DNA of 64,000 nucleotides. Origin: Takakia lepidozioides. Its lineage: Eukaryota; Streptophyta; Takakiopsida; Takakiales; Takakiaceae. The notes beneath the pieces are model-generated. The model was not told where the DNA came from. It did no database searches and saw only the letters and a program-made list of their open reading frames with translations. The stretch's first letter is position 1. Each line of letters starts with the position of its first letter. Made by a program: the position numbers and the translations under genes. The stretch covers positions 61,148,042-61,212,041 of the forward strand of contig CM060734.1 of NCBI GenBank assembly GCA_030704615.1, written 5' to 3'. Below are positions 46,562 to 59,575 of this stretch, one piece after another.

Positions 46562-49500
46562 ATGACCTGGTCCCTATTCTCTTGGAACATACGTGGTTTA
46601 GGCTCGGATACCACTATGCCTAAAAGACGACGAGTAAAATTGTGGGCTTCTTCCCTTATGTCTACTTCGGCTATCATTTTTCTCCAAGAAACTAAGTTAG
46701 ATGATGTTAAGATCAGATCCATTGGAAACAGCTTCTGGCCTTCGCAGGTTGCATGGTGGAACCCCACTATTTCCTCCTCTCGTGGAGGAACGGCGATCCT
46801 AGTATCTCCGACCATTGCTGGTTCAATAAACAATGTAGAAATCTGGATCCAGGGTCGTGTCCAATGCCTTTTCACGGACTCCTCCTCTCCCTTTGGCCCC
46901 ACTGCTTTCATAAATGTGTATGCGCCGAATCTATCTCAGGAAAGAGATGTTCTCTGGGATGCTATCAGAGATAAAATTACCAGTTTTCCCAATGTTCAGA
47001 ATTGGGTCCTAGCTGGGGATTTTAACATGGTGGATAATTATAATGATAGGCTGCAGCACGCCTCACATTTTTTGTCTGATGACGAGCAAGTTGCTTGGGA
47101 TATGTTATGTTTCTCAGTTGGATTGGTGGATATCCTTTCAGACTCCTCCTCTGGATTAAGATTCACGTGGTCCAATTTGAGGAATCCTCCCGACCTTTGT
47201 ATGGCTCGGCTGGACATAATTTACTGTTCTCAGTCCCCCCTGGCCTGGTCTAAAGCTATGGCTCAGACCCCTATACTAGCGGACTTTGATCATGCCATGG
47301 TTGCTGCGGAGTTCTATCCACCTGGACTGCATGCTAGAGGTCGAGGTTATTTTAAACTCAACCCAAGCATTCTGAAAAAACAAGACTGGCTGCAGAAGCG
47401 GAAAAAAGAACGGATGGAAGCAGGGGCTGGGTTTCACTCCCCCTCCATTTCCTTTTTAAATAAACTTCAGGCTACACGCAGATTGGCTCAAGACCTTTCC
47501 CGCTCTGTTGCTGCTGAAAGAACACAACATCATAAGGCATTAACTAAATGCCTGTTACATTGCCAAAAAAGAATTGAAGGGGGGAATCATGGTGTAATTA
47601 CAATGGAATCCTATCTTGCAGCTAAACGTAATTTGGCAGTATTGGATGTTGAAAAGGAGGATTTCCTTCGTATTAGAGCGGGAGTAAATTGGACGTTGAA
47701 GGGGGAGAAGATGACTGGTTATTTCTTCCAGAAAGCAAAACAGCGAAGGGAAACAACGCACTTTCACGCGATTACAAACCCCAGCGGGATGACCTTCTCC
47801 CAACCCAAGGAGATGGCTGCAGCAGGTGCAGACCACTTTGCCAAGCTCTTTTCTGCTTCTCAAGAGGGAAATAACCTGCTGGAATTTCGTTCTGAGGTTA
47901 TCCAATCCTTCCCAAGCCTTGTCTTTGTTGACGAGCAGAATGCCCTTGCTGTTCCCTTTCTTTCTGATGAGTTGTTGAACGCTGCAGAAGCGTTGAATAC
48001 GTTTAAGACTCCAAGGCTAGATGGACTGCCTGTGGAATTCTTCACTGCCTTGTGGGAAGAGGCGGGGGAAGACTTTACGCGAATGGCCAATGATATTTTA
48101 TCTAAGGGGATCATGCCTTCGCATCTGGCGCAGGGAGTCGTCACCCTGGTTCATAAAAAAGGTAACTGAGAACTTCTTTCAAACTATAGACCTATCACCT
48201 TGCTGAACTCTACTTACAAAATAATTGCAAAGGCTCTCGCTCGCCGTTTGCAACCCTTGCTGCAAAAGTTAAATCAGACCAGAGCAGTCAGGGTTCCTGA
48301 AAAACAGAATGATCCTTGATAACATTCTTCTTACAAATGAGGCACTACATCTGGCTCGCATTGATAACCAGCCTATAGCTCTGTTAATGTTGGACTTTGA
48401 AAATGCCTTTGATAATATTAATTGGGACTATCTTTTGAAAGCCTAGAAGCGGTTGGGATCAAAGAGAACTTCCTTAAGTGGATTCAAATCCTTCTTTCTG
48501 CAGCTTCCAGTAGAGTGATGGTCAATGGCATGGTCTCCAAACCCTTCCCTCTGTTCAAATCTGTAAGACAAGGGTGTCCGCTGTCCCCCTTTCTCTTTCT
48601 TATAGCAGCAGATGGTTTGGGTCACTTACTGGATAAGAGAAAAGACACCTTGGGTCTGGTTATTCCTAATTCCCCTAATGACTTTTCCTCTTCCATTCGC
48701 TCTTCGCTATATGCTGATGACACATCATTGTTCATTAACAACTCTTCTCTTTCCAATGTCCATGCGGCTCTCAACTCGTTGAAGGCATTCTGTGCAGCCT
48801 CGGGTCTCAAAATCAATTGGAATAAATCTGTTGGTTTATTAAATCGACTGGCAGACCCATCTGTTGCAGCTCACACTGCCGCATGGGGCATTGAATTTGG
48901 CTTGAGATGGCTATCGGATGGGGAATTGCACGAGCTCTTAGGTCAGTTGGTGGGAACTGATCTCTCAGATGATACCAGGTTTGCTGCTGTCCTTACAAAA
49001 CTTAAAATGAAGCTTGCACATTGGTGTTCCTTGCATCTGTCGCTCGTGGGTAGAGCTTTAATTGTTAACCAAGTGCTCTTGGCTTCACTGTGGTTTTTGG
49101 CTTCGGTTTGGTCGCCAGGAGCTCTCATAATAAGAAAGGTAAAATCCCTCATGAGGAACTTTATTTGGGGTGCTACTCCCGCTGCCTCATCCAAAAGAGC
49201 CTTGGTAAGCTGGGACCAGCTTACTCAAAGCAAAAAAAATGGGGGTCTTGGGGTGCTAGACCCCCAAACGCAAATCACTGCTTTGCTTGCCAAATGGGTT
49301 TCCCGTGCACTTACTCACCTTTCAAGCCCTTGGAGTCGGCTAGTTGGACTCAACTTTCTGGCTGCCACCCCTCGTTCCAGTGATAAATGGGCTCATTCAC
49401 TTAGGTGGATCATGCAAGGTGGGAAGCTCAATGAAAACCCTGGGTTGGGTTCAAGGGCGTGGCAGTCAATCTAGATGGCATGGTGCAAATTGCGTCCCTT

Positions 49501-50575
49501 CCTGGTTCAGCTAAGTCCCTCTTCTTTTAGCCAGGTGTTGAGACAACCTCTCTTTGGGAATTATAACCGGGATAAAGAAGCTCTGATTCCTTGTTCTAAA
49601 CGATGGGCGGAATGGGAAGCTGCAGGTTTAGCCCATATTATTCATTTATGGGATGACAGCTCCTTGTCCCTTATCTCTTTTGAATCTGCTGCGAAGCAAC
49701 TGTCCAAGCAAAGAGTTAATGCTGGCTGGAATGCAGTTATGGGAGATCTCCCTGACAACTGGACAAGAATACTGGCTGAACCTCACCTGCAGCCTCTTCC
49801 CGGTTGGTTGGGGTATTGTATGGATTCCCAACCCAAGGCCATTTATGCTATTGCACAGGATAGCTTTGGTCTACATGGCACTGGTTTTGAGGTGAGTAAA
49901 GATGGTAACCTTCTCCTTTCAAAGTCAGTGAGTATTCCACAAGGCTGCAATTGCTTTGAAATCAGAGTTTTTTGTAAACTCTCAGGCAACCCCAACCCAT
50001 TGCCTCCGATGGATTTGAAACAGTATGGTGAGAATTTCCGCTGGTTTTTATCAGCCCCCTTTAAGCTGCTACAGTTTGACCCTGGGGAGTGGATATGGAT
50101 GAATAAAGGACATGATCCCTTCTTCAAATATTCAATTAAGCTGGGGTACAAGTTGTTGATGCCTAAAAGAGGTTTTGACCGTAAGTGGTCTTTAAAGTGG
50201 CTACATCTGCTTGGACCTGCGGTGCCGTGGAAACTAGTTTGGGGAGACATCTGGAAAAAACACAGATATGCTAAGATAACGACTTTCCTGTGGAAGGTGT
50301 TTAACAGAATCTTGCCAGTGGCAGCTAACTTTGAAGATTCACCTTCGCAATGTGTTTCTTGCAATCTGGCCGCTAATGAAGATTTGGAACATGCCTTGGT
50401 GTTGTGCCCTTTTGCTCGAGTTGTTTGGGACAAGGCCCTTTCTCTATACGCTTTCTGGTCTTCTGACTTGGATTCATCTCCTTTGGTTTTACTGCTTAAT
50501 GTTAAGAATGGCAGAATGCACTCTTCTTGTCCAGTGTGGGAATCTCTCAGGGGGATAATCCTTTGGCAGTTGTAG
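46562..50575 (+). pseudogene. LINE ORF2 (endonuclease, reverse transcriptase, zf-RVT)
   Basis: The ATG at 46562 opens MTWSLFSWNIRGLG, the start of the AP-like endonuclease, with IIFLQETKLDD, WVLAGDFNMVDN and RLDIIYCSQ following. RT starts near 47990 (TFKTPRLDGLPVEFF), continues past a TGA at 48167-48169 into NYRPITLLNSTYKIIAKALA, then PIALLMLDFENAFD and the active-site box SLYADDTSLF (about 48700). After a TAG at 49472-49474 the same frame holds the zinc-binding end (CVSCNLAANEDLEHALVLCPFA). Frameshifts near 48280 and 48440 add to the decay. The main blocks share one frame. The TGA stands where an arginine CGA would fit, a CpG-to-TpG change. ORF2 nicks target DNA and primes reverse transcription there. 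Confidence 0.88.
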
Positions 50576-51270
50576 AAAATGAGGTGTTGTGTGGTATATC
50601 AGAAAGAGAGGCCGTGTGTGCAGAAACTTCTTTATCTGGCTCACTCAGACCTTAGGTCTGAGGCTCGCAAAGCATGGTCTGTTTTGCTGGCAGCTCTTTC
50701 CAAGTGTCACAACAATCGAAGACCCCAGCTCTTTGCCAAATTCGACGAATCTTGGGGGAAGGACTTTGTTTTCTACAGGAGAATTGAAGACACAAGAATT
50801 GTGTGGGAAGACTCCCCCCCTGCCTGTTGGAAGCTCAACTAGTACGAAACAGACTCCGCTGGAGAACGAAGACATGGAAATAAATTGGAGACACAAACGT
50901 AGTGGCTCTAGGAAAGCAAAAGCAAAGGCACAGCTTACTTATGAGGGTCCTAAGAGGAAACGAGGCAGTATGTAGGATGTTTTCTGGCAGACTAGGTCCT
51001 GCTCTCCTTCTTCTTGCTGGACAGGTTCATCTCTGTAGAGTGGACAATTCAGCGCTATCCTTTCTCCTCACTTCTCCCTGTTTTCAACTATGTTAGTAAT
51101 TCCTACTTAGTCTAGATTCATCTTCCTTGATTTCTGTAATGTTGGTTCTGAGTGGTACCTATGTAATCTGCCTTATGGCTCTCTGTAAGGTTATTTTTTC
51201 CTTACCTCTTCTTCAATAAATTTGTAGGGGCTACAATTTTCCCGTTGAAAAAAGAAAAAAAGAAAAAAAG

Positions 51271-51761
51271 GTAGTTTTCCCGAATTGCGGGCTGGTAAAA
51301 TCCGTGGGGAAAAAAAGCAAAAAAGAAACAAAAATCGGGCCCAGGAAGTGACCGGTGATAGACGGTTGCCCGCATTGATTTCAACTGAGATTCTGTGACA
51401 GTGAGAATAGCATTTATTTACTTAAGACAAATAGTACTTGTTTTATCATTTACGGTACATAGTTTCAGTTGGATGGTACTACAATAATGTGCCATCTTAA
51501 TAAAGTATTTGAATTTTGGGGGACCCGTCCCTCAAAAACAAATAATAGAGTAATGTGAAGGAATTTCACATAAGGTGACCGGGAGCGGTGGTGCAAGAAG
51601 ACGGGCGATAGGCGGTGAGCAGAGCTTGTGGAGAGGCAGCCGAGCTTGGGAGCTATGGCGGGCCCGGTGCATGCGTGGGGAGGCAGCGAGCGAGAAGCTG
51701 ACAGCGAGGAGGACAGACGAAGACGAAGAGCGCGTGAGAGCGGGATGCACAGGCATTCGCG
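51271..51761. promoter_or_regulatory. Upstream region of the galactosyltransferase gene
   Basis: The first 280 bp are AT-rich; the last 200 bp are GC-rich and purine-rich (GAGGACAGACGAAGACG), probably the 5' untranslated leader. No clear TATA box. Confidence 0.4.
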
Positions 51762-54700
51762 ATGGCATCGGGTAGCAGCGCTGGATTCATGAGGTCCAGC
51801 AGGGCGCAGCAGGCGCGCGGCAGCATCACCAGCCTCTTCATGCTCATGCTCTCCTTCTTCGCCTGCTTCTACACTGCCGGCCGGTGCTTCTCTCACCTGC
51901 ATGTGTGTGTGGAACCTCTATCGATCTTTCTTGCTCGAGGATTTCTCAGAGATCCCCCAGCTCAAGCGGTTCTGTGTGACCGTGCTATCTGAAGTTATTG
52001 CTGATCAGTGGTTGCATGCATGGGCGTCGTAATCATCTTATCCACTTATTCTGTGGTGGTACTGATGGATCGATCCGAAACTTGTTAGTTATCCGGGTTT
52101 CGATCACTAAAATTTTCAACCCCGATGCCAATTCTGGAGTTGAGAGAGAAAGAATTCTGGGGTCTATGGGCTTACATTCTTGTAGGAACATGATTTTTCA
52201 TTTGCTGTTAAGTGTCGTAATTGATGTTGTCAAAGTTCTTGGAACGTGCATATTTGGGAAACCGCATTCTTTTCTGGATGCTATGTTCCCTCGCCACCCT
52301 GATCACGGTTGAACGAAATTTACAAATTATGAGGTGCGCACCCCTGAAATCGGGTAGAGAAAGAAGAGAGAAGATTATACATGGACACATTGGAAATTTG
52401 GTTTTAGTCATTTTCCGAGGTAAGTGTCAAAAACAAGCGGAGGCACTACCTTCTCTGTGCATGCTCCCCAATTGCCACAGTTGATTTACCATAGTTCTTT
52501 GCTTGGACGAAAGGTGTCCATATTCTTCACCAAGAAAACCAGGCCCTTGGGAACAATGTTAACTTATTAAGTTATTTTGTGCAAGCCAGGGCCTTACAAA
52601 TTTCCATCCGTTTTGGTCATACCACGACCAATTCCCCAAAGGAATTTGCAGTCTATTATTCATATTCTTGAATATCATGCAATTCCTGTTTGCAAGGCCA
52701 AAAGAAAGCTTTCCCAGTGCTGTTGTAGAAGGAAGAAAGAGAAAACTTGGTGTACTCTGAGATGTACCCCCAGTTCCCAGCTACGGGGGCAGGTCTACTT
52801 CAGGTCTGCAGGCCAGTTGTCAGTTGGTCCTCTGGATTCTTTCACCTCTCTCACAACTAGGAATCCTTGATCTATCGACAGGTTTGTGGTGCTATAGTTA
52901 GAACAAGTCTGTATTGGTCGTCTGTATTGGAAATTTGAAGGACGAGTTTGTTCATTGAAGATTTATTCCCACAGCATCTGAGTTGACCATATTTTCCTTT
53001 GACCGTTTGATTGGTTACAGTATGTGTGCTGCTTCTTATACTTTTGTGGTGTTTGTGATTGTGTGCCAGGTTATGGCAGGATGCGGAGATGAGATCAATT
53101 CTTGTTGGGCTCGCGGAGAAGCACAAGGGGCAGGTCTCTTTTTCTCCATATCCCTCTCTTTTTCTTCTCCTCCACACATTTGGGTGCTTAGTCCTTCCTC
53201 TCCCCTACCTCTATCTTCCAACAATTGATGTGCATGATAATGTCCGGGGTGGGAACTTCTCTTCCTACAATATCATGTAGCTCATAATCTTGGGTCACAG
53301 CTATGCTGCTTTCTGCAGCTATTTATCTGGGGTCATTGGCTCAGTTCTAGATATCTTCCATTGTGATCTCAGGAGGGAGGATCATTGTCAGTTGATGAGA
53401 CATTGAAGCTCCTGGACTGCAAGTAAGTGCTAACCTCTTGTTTGCATTCTCCTTACTCATCTGAGACATGGAGAGGGTTAAGTGTCACTGCTATGGCACA
53501 ACTTCATATGTAACTTCCATCATGCATGCATATGCCTTCTTCTGTGTCAGTAGTACATGAAGGATGCTGCTACTGTATGAATGCTGGAGTCAATTCCAGT
53601 AGCCTTAGAACTATCTCAAGGTATCCTGCCCATGCTTCACTGGAAGATCTTGTCAGTAACTACATTGTAGACCTGCACACGTTCCAGTATGTCGGTGTTG
53701 CTCCAGTTCAAAGTTGTCACTAACACAGATTGCCGCTGTCATGCATTGGGGGCCAACATGAAAATGCAGTGGTGCATGTTTTTGCACTATCTCCACACTG
53801 TGTTGATGAACTCATTATTTCGACATCTCTTCCTAACAACCCTACATCTCTTCAGACTCAGAGCACTTCCCTGGTTGTCTGGATATGAAAAGTATGTACA
53901 AGGTACTGTGTTGAGGAACTGTTGAGGAACCCGTTGAGAAACTGTGACACTGTACCCCACTTTGCATGACAGAGGCAATCCATTCAACTAATGACTTTGA
54001 ACTAGACCCACACACATAACTGCATTCATGTAAGCAGAGTTTGATCAGGAAGAAACTGTGAAATACAAGCCAAATTTTTATGCAGATGTGCATGAGACTA
54101 GTTCTTGTGACAAACTGGGATGGCAAGAGCTACCTGCATTCAAGTCTTGCAGGTTGATCCTGAAGCTTCTTTGCATTATATAACCCTTCATGGTACTTCG
54201 GCACAGGGATCAACAAAAGAGACTAGGAGAGTTAGAGATGCAGCTGGCAGCAGCCAAAAGCCAAGGTTATGTGTCCAAATATGGGCTTTCTGCCAACACA
54301 ACAGTGACTGGCCACCGTTTCCATGCTGTTGTTGGCATCACCACTGGCTTTGCCGGCCGTTCTCGGCGAGATTCTATACGCAAAACATGGGTGCCCAGTG
54401 GTAACCTCTCTCCCTTCAACCGAGACTCCGTTACGGGGCCTATCTGTAACAAGCAAAGTCTGACGCGTACATTGCTTTGTCCCGCTTTCTTTCTTTCAAT
54501 CCCTTGGAAGTCGTTCATTTATACAGGATCTTGCTTGGTAACTGAAGCAGCTGGCTTTTGCAGGTTCAGCACTAAAGAAACTTGAGGATGAAAAGGGTAT
54601 TGTTGTTCGATTCGTGGTTGGACGAAGGTCTCTTTCTCTATCTGTCTGTTTATCTTGATTGCATGCAAGGCCAATGAGCACATACATATATACCTTGATG

Positions 54701-57700
54701 AATAAATAAGTGGAAAAGATAATTCGTAAATATTTCCGACTTAGTGTCAGGTAGTTGACCTCTCAGTTTAACTTTGACCGAATCCTAATATAATTGCAGT
54801 GCTAGTATCCTGACAGCAGAAGAGATAAGAATAGGGGTGAATTGCTTCCCATATATCCAGGTATCAACTGGTGAAACTATTGTATTTGTTGCCCAAAAGG
54901 TTAATTTAGAACTACCAGGCTGGCAAAGTTGTTCTCTGATATCTGAAGTTGAATTTCAATCATGATATTCATGACATCAATCAGGTTTTGATAGTTATGA
55001 CTGGGATAGCTCGCAAAACTTTAGTACTCTATTCTACATCACCATCCTAAGTTTAGATGAAGACAATGGTTGCAATCTCTTTGTGTCATACTCTGACCCT
55101 CACGAGTGTATATGATAAAGAGTACTGTCCAGGGATTTGTTATGCTCAATTATTGTTTTTGATTGCTGGGCAGTGCGAATAGAGGGGACATGTCTGACCG
55201 CCAAATTGATAAGGAGAGCAGTGAGACAAATGACTTCCTCGTCTTGGTAATCAACCTCCACGTGCAAGATCTGACTTTTTCTTTTAACGTTGGGTGCTTT
55301 TGTGAGGGCCTGTTGATTAGGTACTAATGGCCAAACTGTATAGGCACATGATTAACAAGCTGCAGTTTTGAGTAGGGTATCATGTTTAACATGAAAACCA
55401 CCTTTGTACACCTGGCCAGCCAGGAATTGGTGTGAGGAAACTGTCCTTCTACATACTAGTTGAAGAAGCTCCAGAAACTTGCTCACAAGGGAAGGGGAGC
55501 CAGCGGATATTTATTGCTGCTTGTGGCTCACCAGTGTGAACCTTCACCTGGGGGTTTACCCCCTGTGTTACCAGATGGACAAGAGAAGTTAGGGAGTGGG
55601 AAGGGACTTTATACAGAAGAGAAAGAAAACCGAGGCAGCCCTAGGGCGTGCTGCTGAAATATATGTAGACATGCAACTTCATCGGGCTGAATTAGTCAGG
55701 ATTGACTTCCAGTAGGGTGCCTTGTCAAGATGCTACCTGTTGACCTTGTATGTCTAAGGTTCATGTTGATGCTTTTAACCACTGTAAACCTCTTGAATGT
55801 GTACAGAATGAGCATGTGGAAAGTGATGACTCGCTGCCACAAAAAACCAAGCTCTACTTCAGTACAGCGGTGGAAACATGGGATGCTGATTTCTACTTGA
55901 AGGTTGATGACAATGTATTTGTTAACATTGGTGAGCTTGTTTTATTGGGTACTTGATCAGTTGGTTTTGTACGCTCAGCATGATTTTTCATGCTATACCA
56001 TTTCTTTGTTGGTTTTGATCAAACTGTTCTAGGGACTGTATGAGTTCCTCCACTTGAAGTGATCTAGATGCCTTGTTTACAGCCTACACTCAGATGTTGT
56101 GGAATAGCACTCCTGGGATGAGAGTACATTCCAGTTGGGCATTTAATAGTGTTCACTGGTGCCTCAGAGATCATGATTGACTAGTGTACACTCTTCTTGA
56201 GAAACTGGAATGGCCTTGGCATTGGACATTCTAATCTCAAGACTTCGAAGGGACTAAGGTCCTGTAGCTCTGAAGGGTGTACAAAAAGGCAACCCATTCA
56301 GGGGATCTAATGGGAACAACCTATTTGTGTGTGTGGGCATAGAGCAGACAAGTTGGGGACGATGCTGGCCAGCCATTGGGATAAGCCTCGCGTATATGTG
56401 GGCTGTATGAAGTCGGGGGAGGTTGTCAGTGACTCGTGAGTTCTGCCCTTCCAGTCATGACACCAAGAGGTTTACTTGTCCACTGCATGTTTGCTGGTTA
56501 ACAGGTTTGTACCTGTGTACGGGAGAAGCAGTGTAACAATACAACATGTTGATTGGAATGCACTGTGCCGGTGCAGGAATGCTCAATGGTACGAACCTGA
56601 GTGGTGGAAATTTGGGGAGCAAAAATCCGAGTAAGCCTTTCCTCTTGATTTTCTTTATTAAGCACTGATGCCTTTGCAGATACTTGCATACACTGCCATA
56701 GTTCACCATGGAAGACAGACCAAAAGACTGGCAGGTGAAAATCATTTTATTGCATTGTTTTGTGGCAAGGAAGTTGAGAATGGTTGAATTATGAAGGCTT
56801 GAGCATTGCATGTGCGCATTCTGGTTGAACTGTCAGTTGGCTGCTTACCTGATTATTATGCACAAATACCTTCTATTTAGTGCTAGTGTCCCTGCAGGTA
56901 TTATCGGCATGCGGCTGGTCAAATATATGCGCTGTCCAGAGCATTAGCTCAATACATCTCCATCAATAGGTACAAATTTTATGAAACTGGAACTGTCTTC
57001 TGCTAAGTTCTGCTCCATTACAACTCGTCTTGGTTGGGTTTGAGTGTTGCTGATTAATCTTGTTGGATCCCTGTTTGTATCTTGCAGCGCCTCTTTGCAT
57101 GAATACAGAAATGAGGATGTGTCAGTTGGGGCCTGGATGCTTGGGCTGGATGTAGAGAATGTTGATGAGCGCAATCTTTGTTGCTCGGCCACCACTGGTC
57201 TCTCTCTTACCCTACCTCCCTCTGCCTGAGTGGCAGTCATTCCATGCTGATCTTTGTATTGGCATATAGAATTGTTTGACTAGGTTCAAAACGTTTAGTG
57301 ATAGACTGAAGTTTCAGATGCAACTTGTATACACAGCCCAGTATAGACAACCATCACAAATCTCCTTCCAATCTGCAATGGCTTTCCCATTGCAGGTTCG
57401 AAGGTCAGAGAACCTGTTAGACATTCCTTGCTATGATAGGCATACCACAAGTCTGCTTTGACTGCAAATTTTGTTGTCTTCAGTTGGGGATGTTCTGACG
57501 CCATGACTAGCTTCCTCATGCTGGCTGCTCACATAATGTGCTCTAATTGGTTGCCTTTTGCTGTTTGGAGGCTGGGAATTCCTTACAGGTGGGATCTGTG
57601 CAACTCGGCCATGGTTAGTCTGTTATACCATGTGTTACCCCCACCCAAACTTTTTTAATGAGAGAACCTTTAGCGTTATGTTGCTGTCACCTGCTCTTTC

Positions 57701-57791
57701 TGGATTCTTGTAGGTTCTTCACATCCAGTTGATTGTTTCCATGCTTGATGTACTAGTCCTCTGATCAGCTATACTCATTATTTGGTGCAGA
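51762..57791 (+). CDS. Hydroxyproline O-galactosyltransferase (HPGT-like, GT31), thirteen exons
   Basis: Type II Golgi membrane enzyme of family GT31; HPGT-type members add the first galactose to hydroxyproline of arabinogalactan proteins. Exons: 51762-51883, 53070-53133, 53373-53422, 54207-54400, 54564-54627, 55174-55246, 55807-55930, 56345-56435, 56577-56630, 56898-56969, 57088-57197, 57589-57613 and 57791, summing to 1044 nt (347 residues), close to known HPGTs. Residues 22-41 are the membrane anchor ([18 protein letters not shown]). Next come LWQDAEMR, a coiled region, [33 protein letters not shown] (the metal-binding DxD site, here D-D-N), [32 protein letters not shown] and [15 protein letters not shown]. 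The end GGICATRP is like the GAICA end of Arabidopsis HPGTs. The final stop is modelled as split by an intron; if intron 12 is not removed, the frame instead runs to a stop near 57713. Confidence 0.9.
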
Positions 57792-59575
57792 TTGACTGGG
57801 AGATTGGAACACAAGCATCAGGCAGAGCGACCCATAGGGAATGACCTCAGCCACTGTTTTCAAATGGTATGGCTAAAAGAGGTGGTGGCATTTGTCTTGA
57901 CAACCACAGATGCAGTGATTTGAGTGCCCTTATCCATTGTAAAGCTTATGGCCATAGGGAGACCCTGTTTGAGCAACCGCATGAAGAAAATATCTTTGAC
58001 ACAGGTCGTAGGCAACAGTCACAGCAACCATATGACACCAAAAGTTTTTTTTTCTGTAGCAAATGAGTTACTAGGTAGGTTGGCATAGCCCTTGATGGCA
58101 TAGCCTCCTCGTGATACCATACATCTCAGAGACAGAAGATTCATTTTCAGGGTTTTGTAGTTGTGGGCATAGAAAGAGCAAAGCCTCAATGTGCCACTGA
58201 GCACGGAAAACAACATTGGTGTTGCAGTTACAGCCAAATTGTTCCATACACAGTTATAGTGGTTGAGTTTTCCCCTCACACCACTTCAGTAAATGTATAT
58301 CTCATTCCAAGGGTATCTTTGGTACAAAAAGTGAAGTCTTGGATGTCTCTGACCATGATCCCTGGAGATTTTCAGCAGTAAATTAATGGGCATTGCTCTT
58401 TCCATGTAGATATTCCCTCTCAAGGGAGATGTGCAGACAACTAGTGAGTACATGTACTGAGATCCAGCCCTAGGCGCTTGCCGCAGATCCTGTTCAATGC
58501 ATTTGACCTATCAGAAGTTCCACATATGAAAAGAATGCTTACTAGTGTTTTAAGTGGGTGTCCTGCAGCAGATTGTCTGTTCTCTAGCAGAATGTGTGTT
58601 CCGCTGGAAAGATACATTTGAGATGGGTTTGTTTCTGATTCACATACAACAGATAAAAGTCAAGTTTGTTTACCATCTGGCACATTTAAGAGATCATACT
58701 GCTCTCTGTGCACAGCCTGAAGATGGCTAAAGACAAGTGGAATCTCTTATTTTTCTGGAGTAACTCGCCCTAGTTATGACTTTCCAAATTAATCCAATAC
58801 ATTCTCAAGGCTATATATACTGGGTCAGACTTTGGATTCATTCCCATGTCCCCATGTGAATATTTTTTCTCAGCCTGAGCTGGCATCTGCTCACCTTTGC
58901 AGCTGACTGCAGAAGCATCTGATGTCTAGCTGTCTCAGGGTAAGGGGCCTTGTATATACTAGTAGCTGCTGATGTCAGAAGAGCCCGGTGTGGATAGCTG
59001 AGGTTCCACTGCGAGTTGATAGGGCCAAAGAATAAACATGCTGCTGGGCCAAAGAAAACACACGGACCCCTATCTAGAGACATGCTTTGGACTCCTCTGT
59101 TCTTTCACCGATGGTGACCAAAGAGGAACAGCTGCATAAATTCTGTGAGGAGCAATACGCCTCTGTCACACATGCACCTCCTTGCGCAGTCTACAAAGGG
59201 CCTATTTATGCAATACTCTATATAAGTCAATTGACAAGTACACCTCAAATGACTTGGGAGTTTCCATCATCAGGGCTCCCTTGACCAACATACCCATTAA
59301 AGAACAAAATCGATTCTCCCACATAGCACCCTCCCACAAGAACCTACTTCAATTTACTAGACACAGAAAAGAAAGAGTAGTATGCAAGCCTGAGTGAATG
59401 AAATCCTCAACTTTCTTGTGAAATTCATCACACAATACTCTACAGAGATGTGCCAACCAAAGGCAACCAAGCACCTGCTCACTGTTTCCCCCTGCAAATC
59501 CCTACTCTGCCGAAAGTAAAAAGGGCACAATTGGGGCAGACAGAAGACTTGTGGTCCTTGGGCCGCTACATTGCT
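57792..59575. other. Intergenic between convergent genes
   Basis: No gene recognised. Short open frames (for example 58838-59083, minus strand) have no recognisable domain. Confidence 0.35.

Larger units (their letters stand above)
44314..51270 (+). mobile_element. L1-like LINE retrotransposon, degenerate
   Basis: A near full-length non-LTR element of about 7 kb. It has a 5' leader, ORF1 with a CCHC knuckle, ORF2 with AP-endonuclease, reverse transcriptase and a C-terminal zf-RVT region, an AATAAA (about 51214), and an A-rich end (51247-51270). Its 5' end interrupts TRIM LTR-1 at 44313/44314. The other half of that LTR is not found after the 3' end, so a deletion or rearrangement followed, or the true 5' end lies elsewhere. 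Confidence 0.88.
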
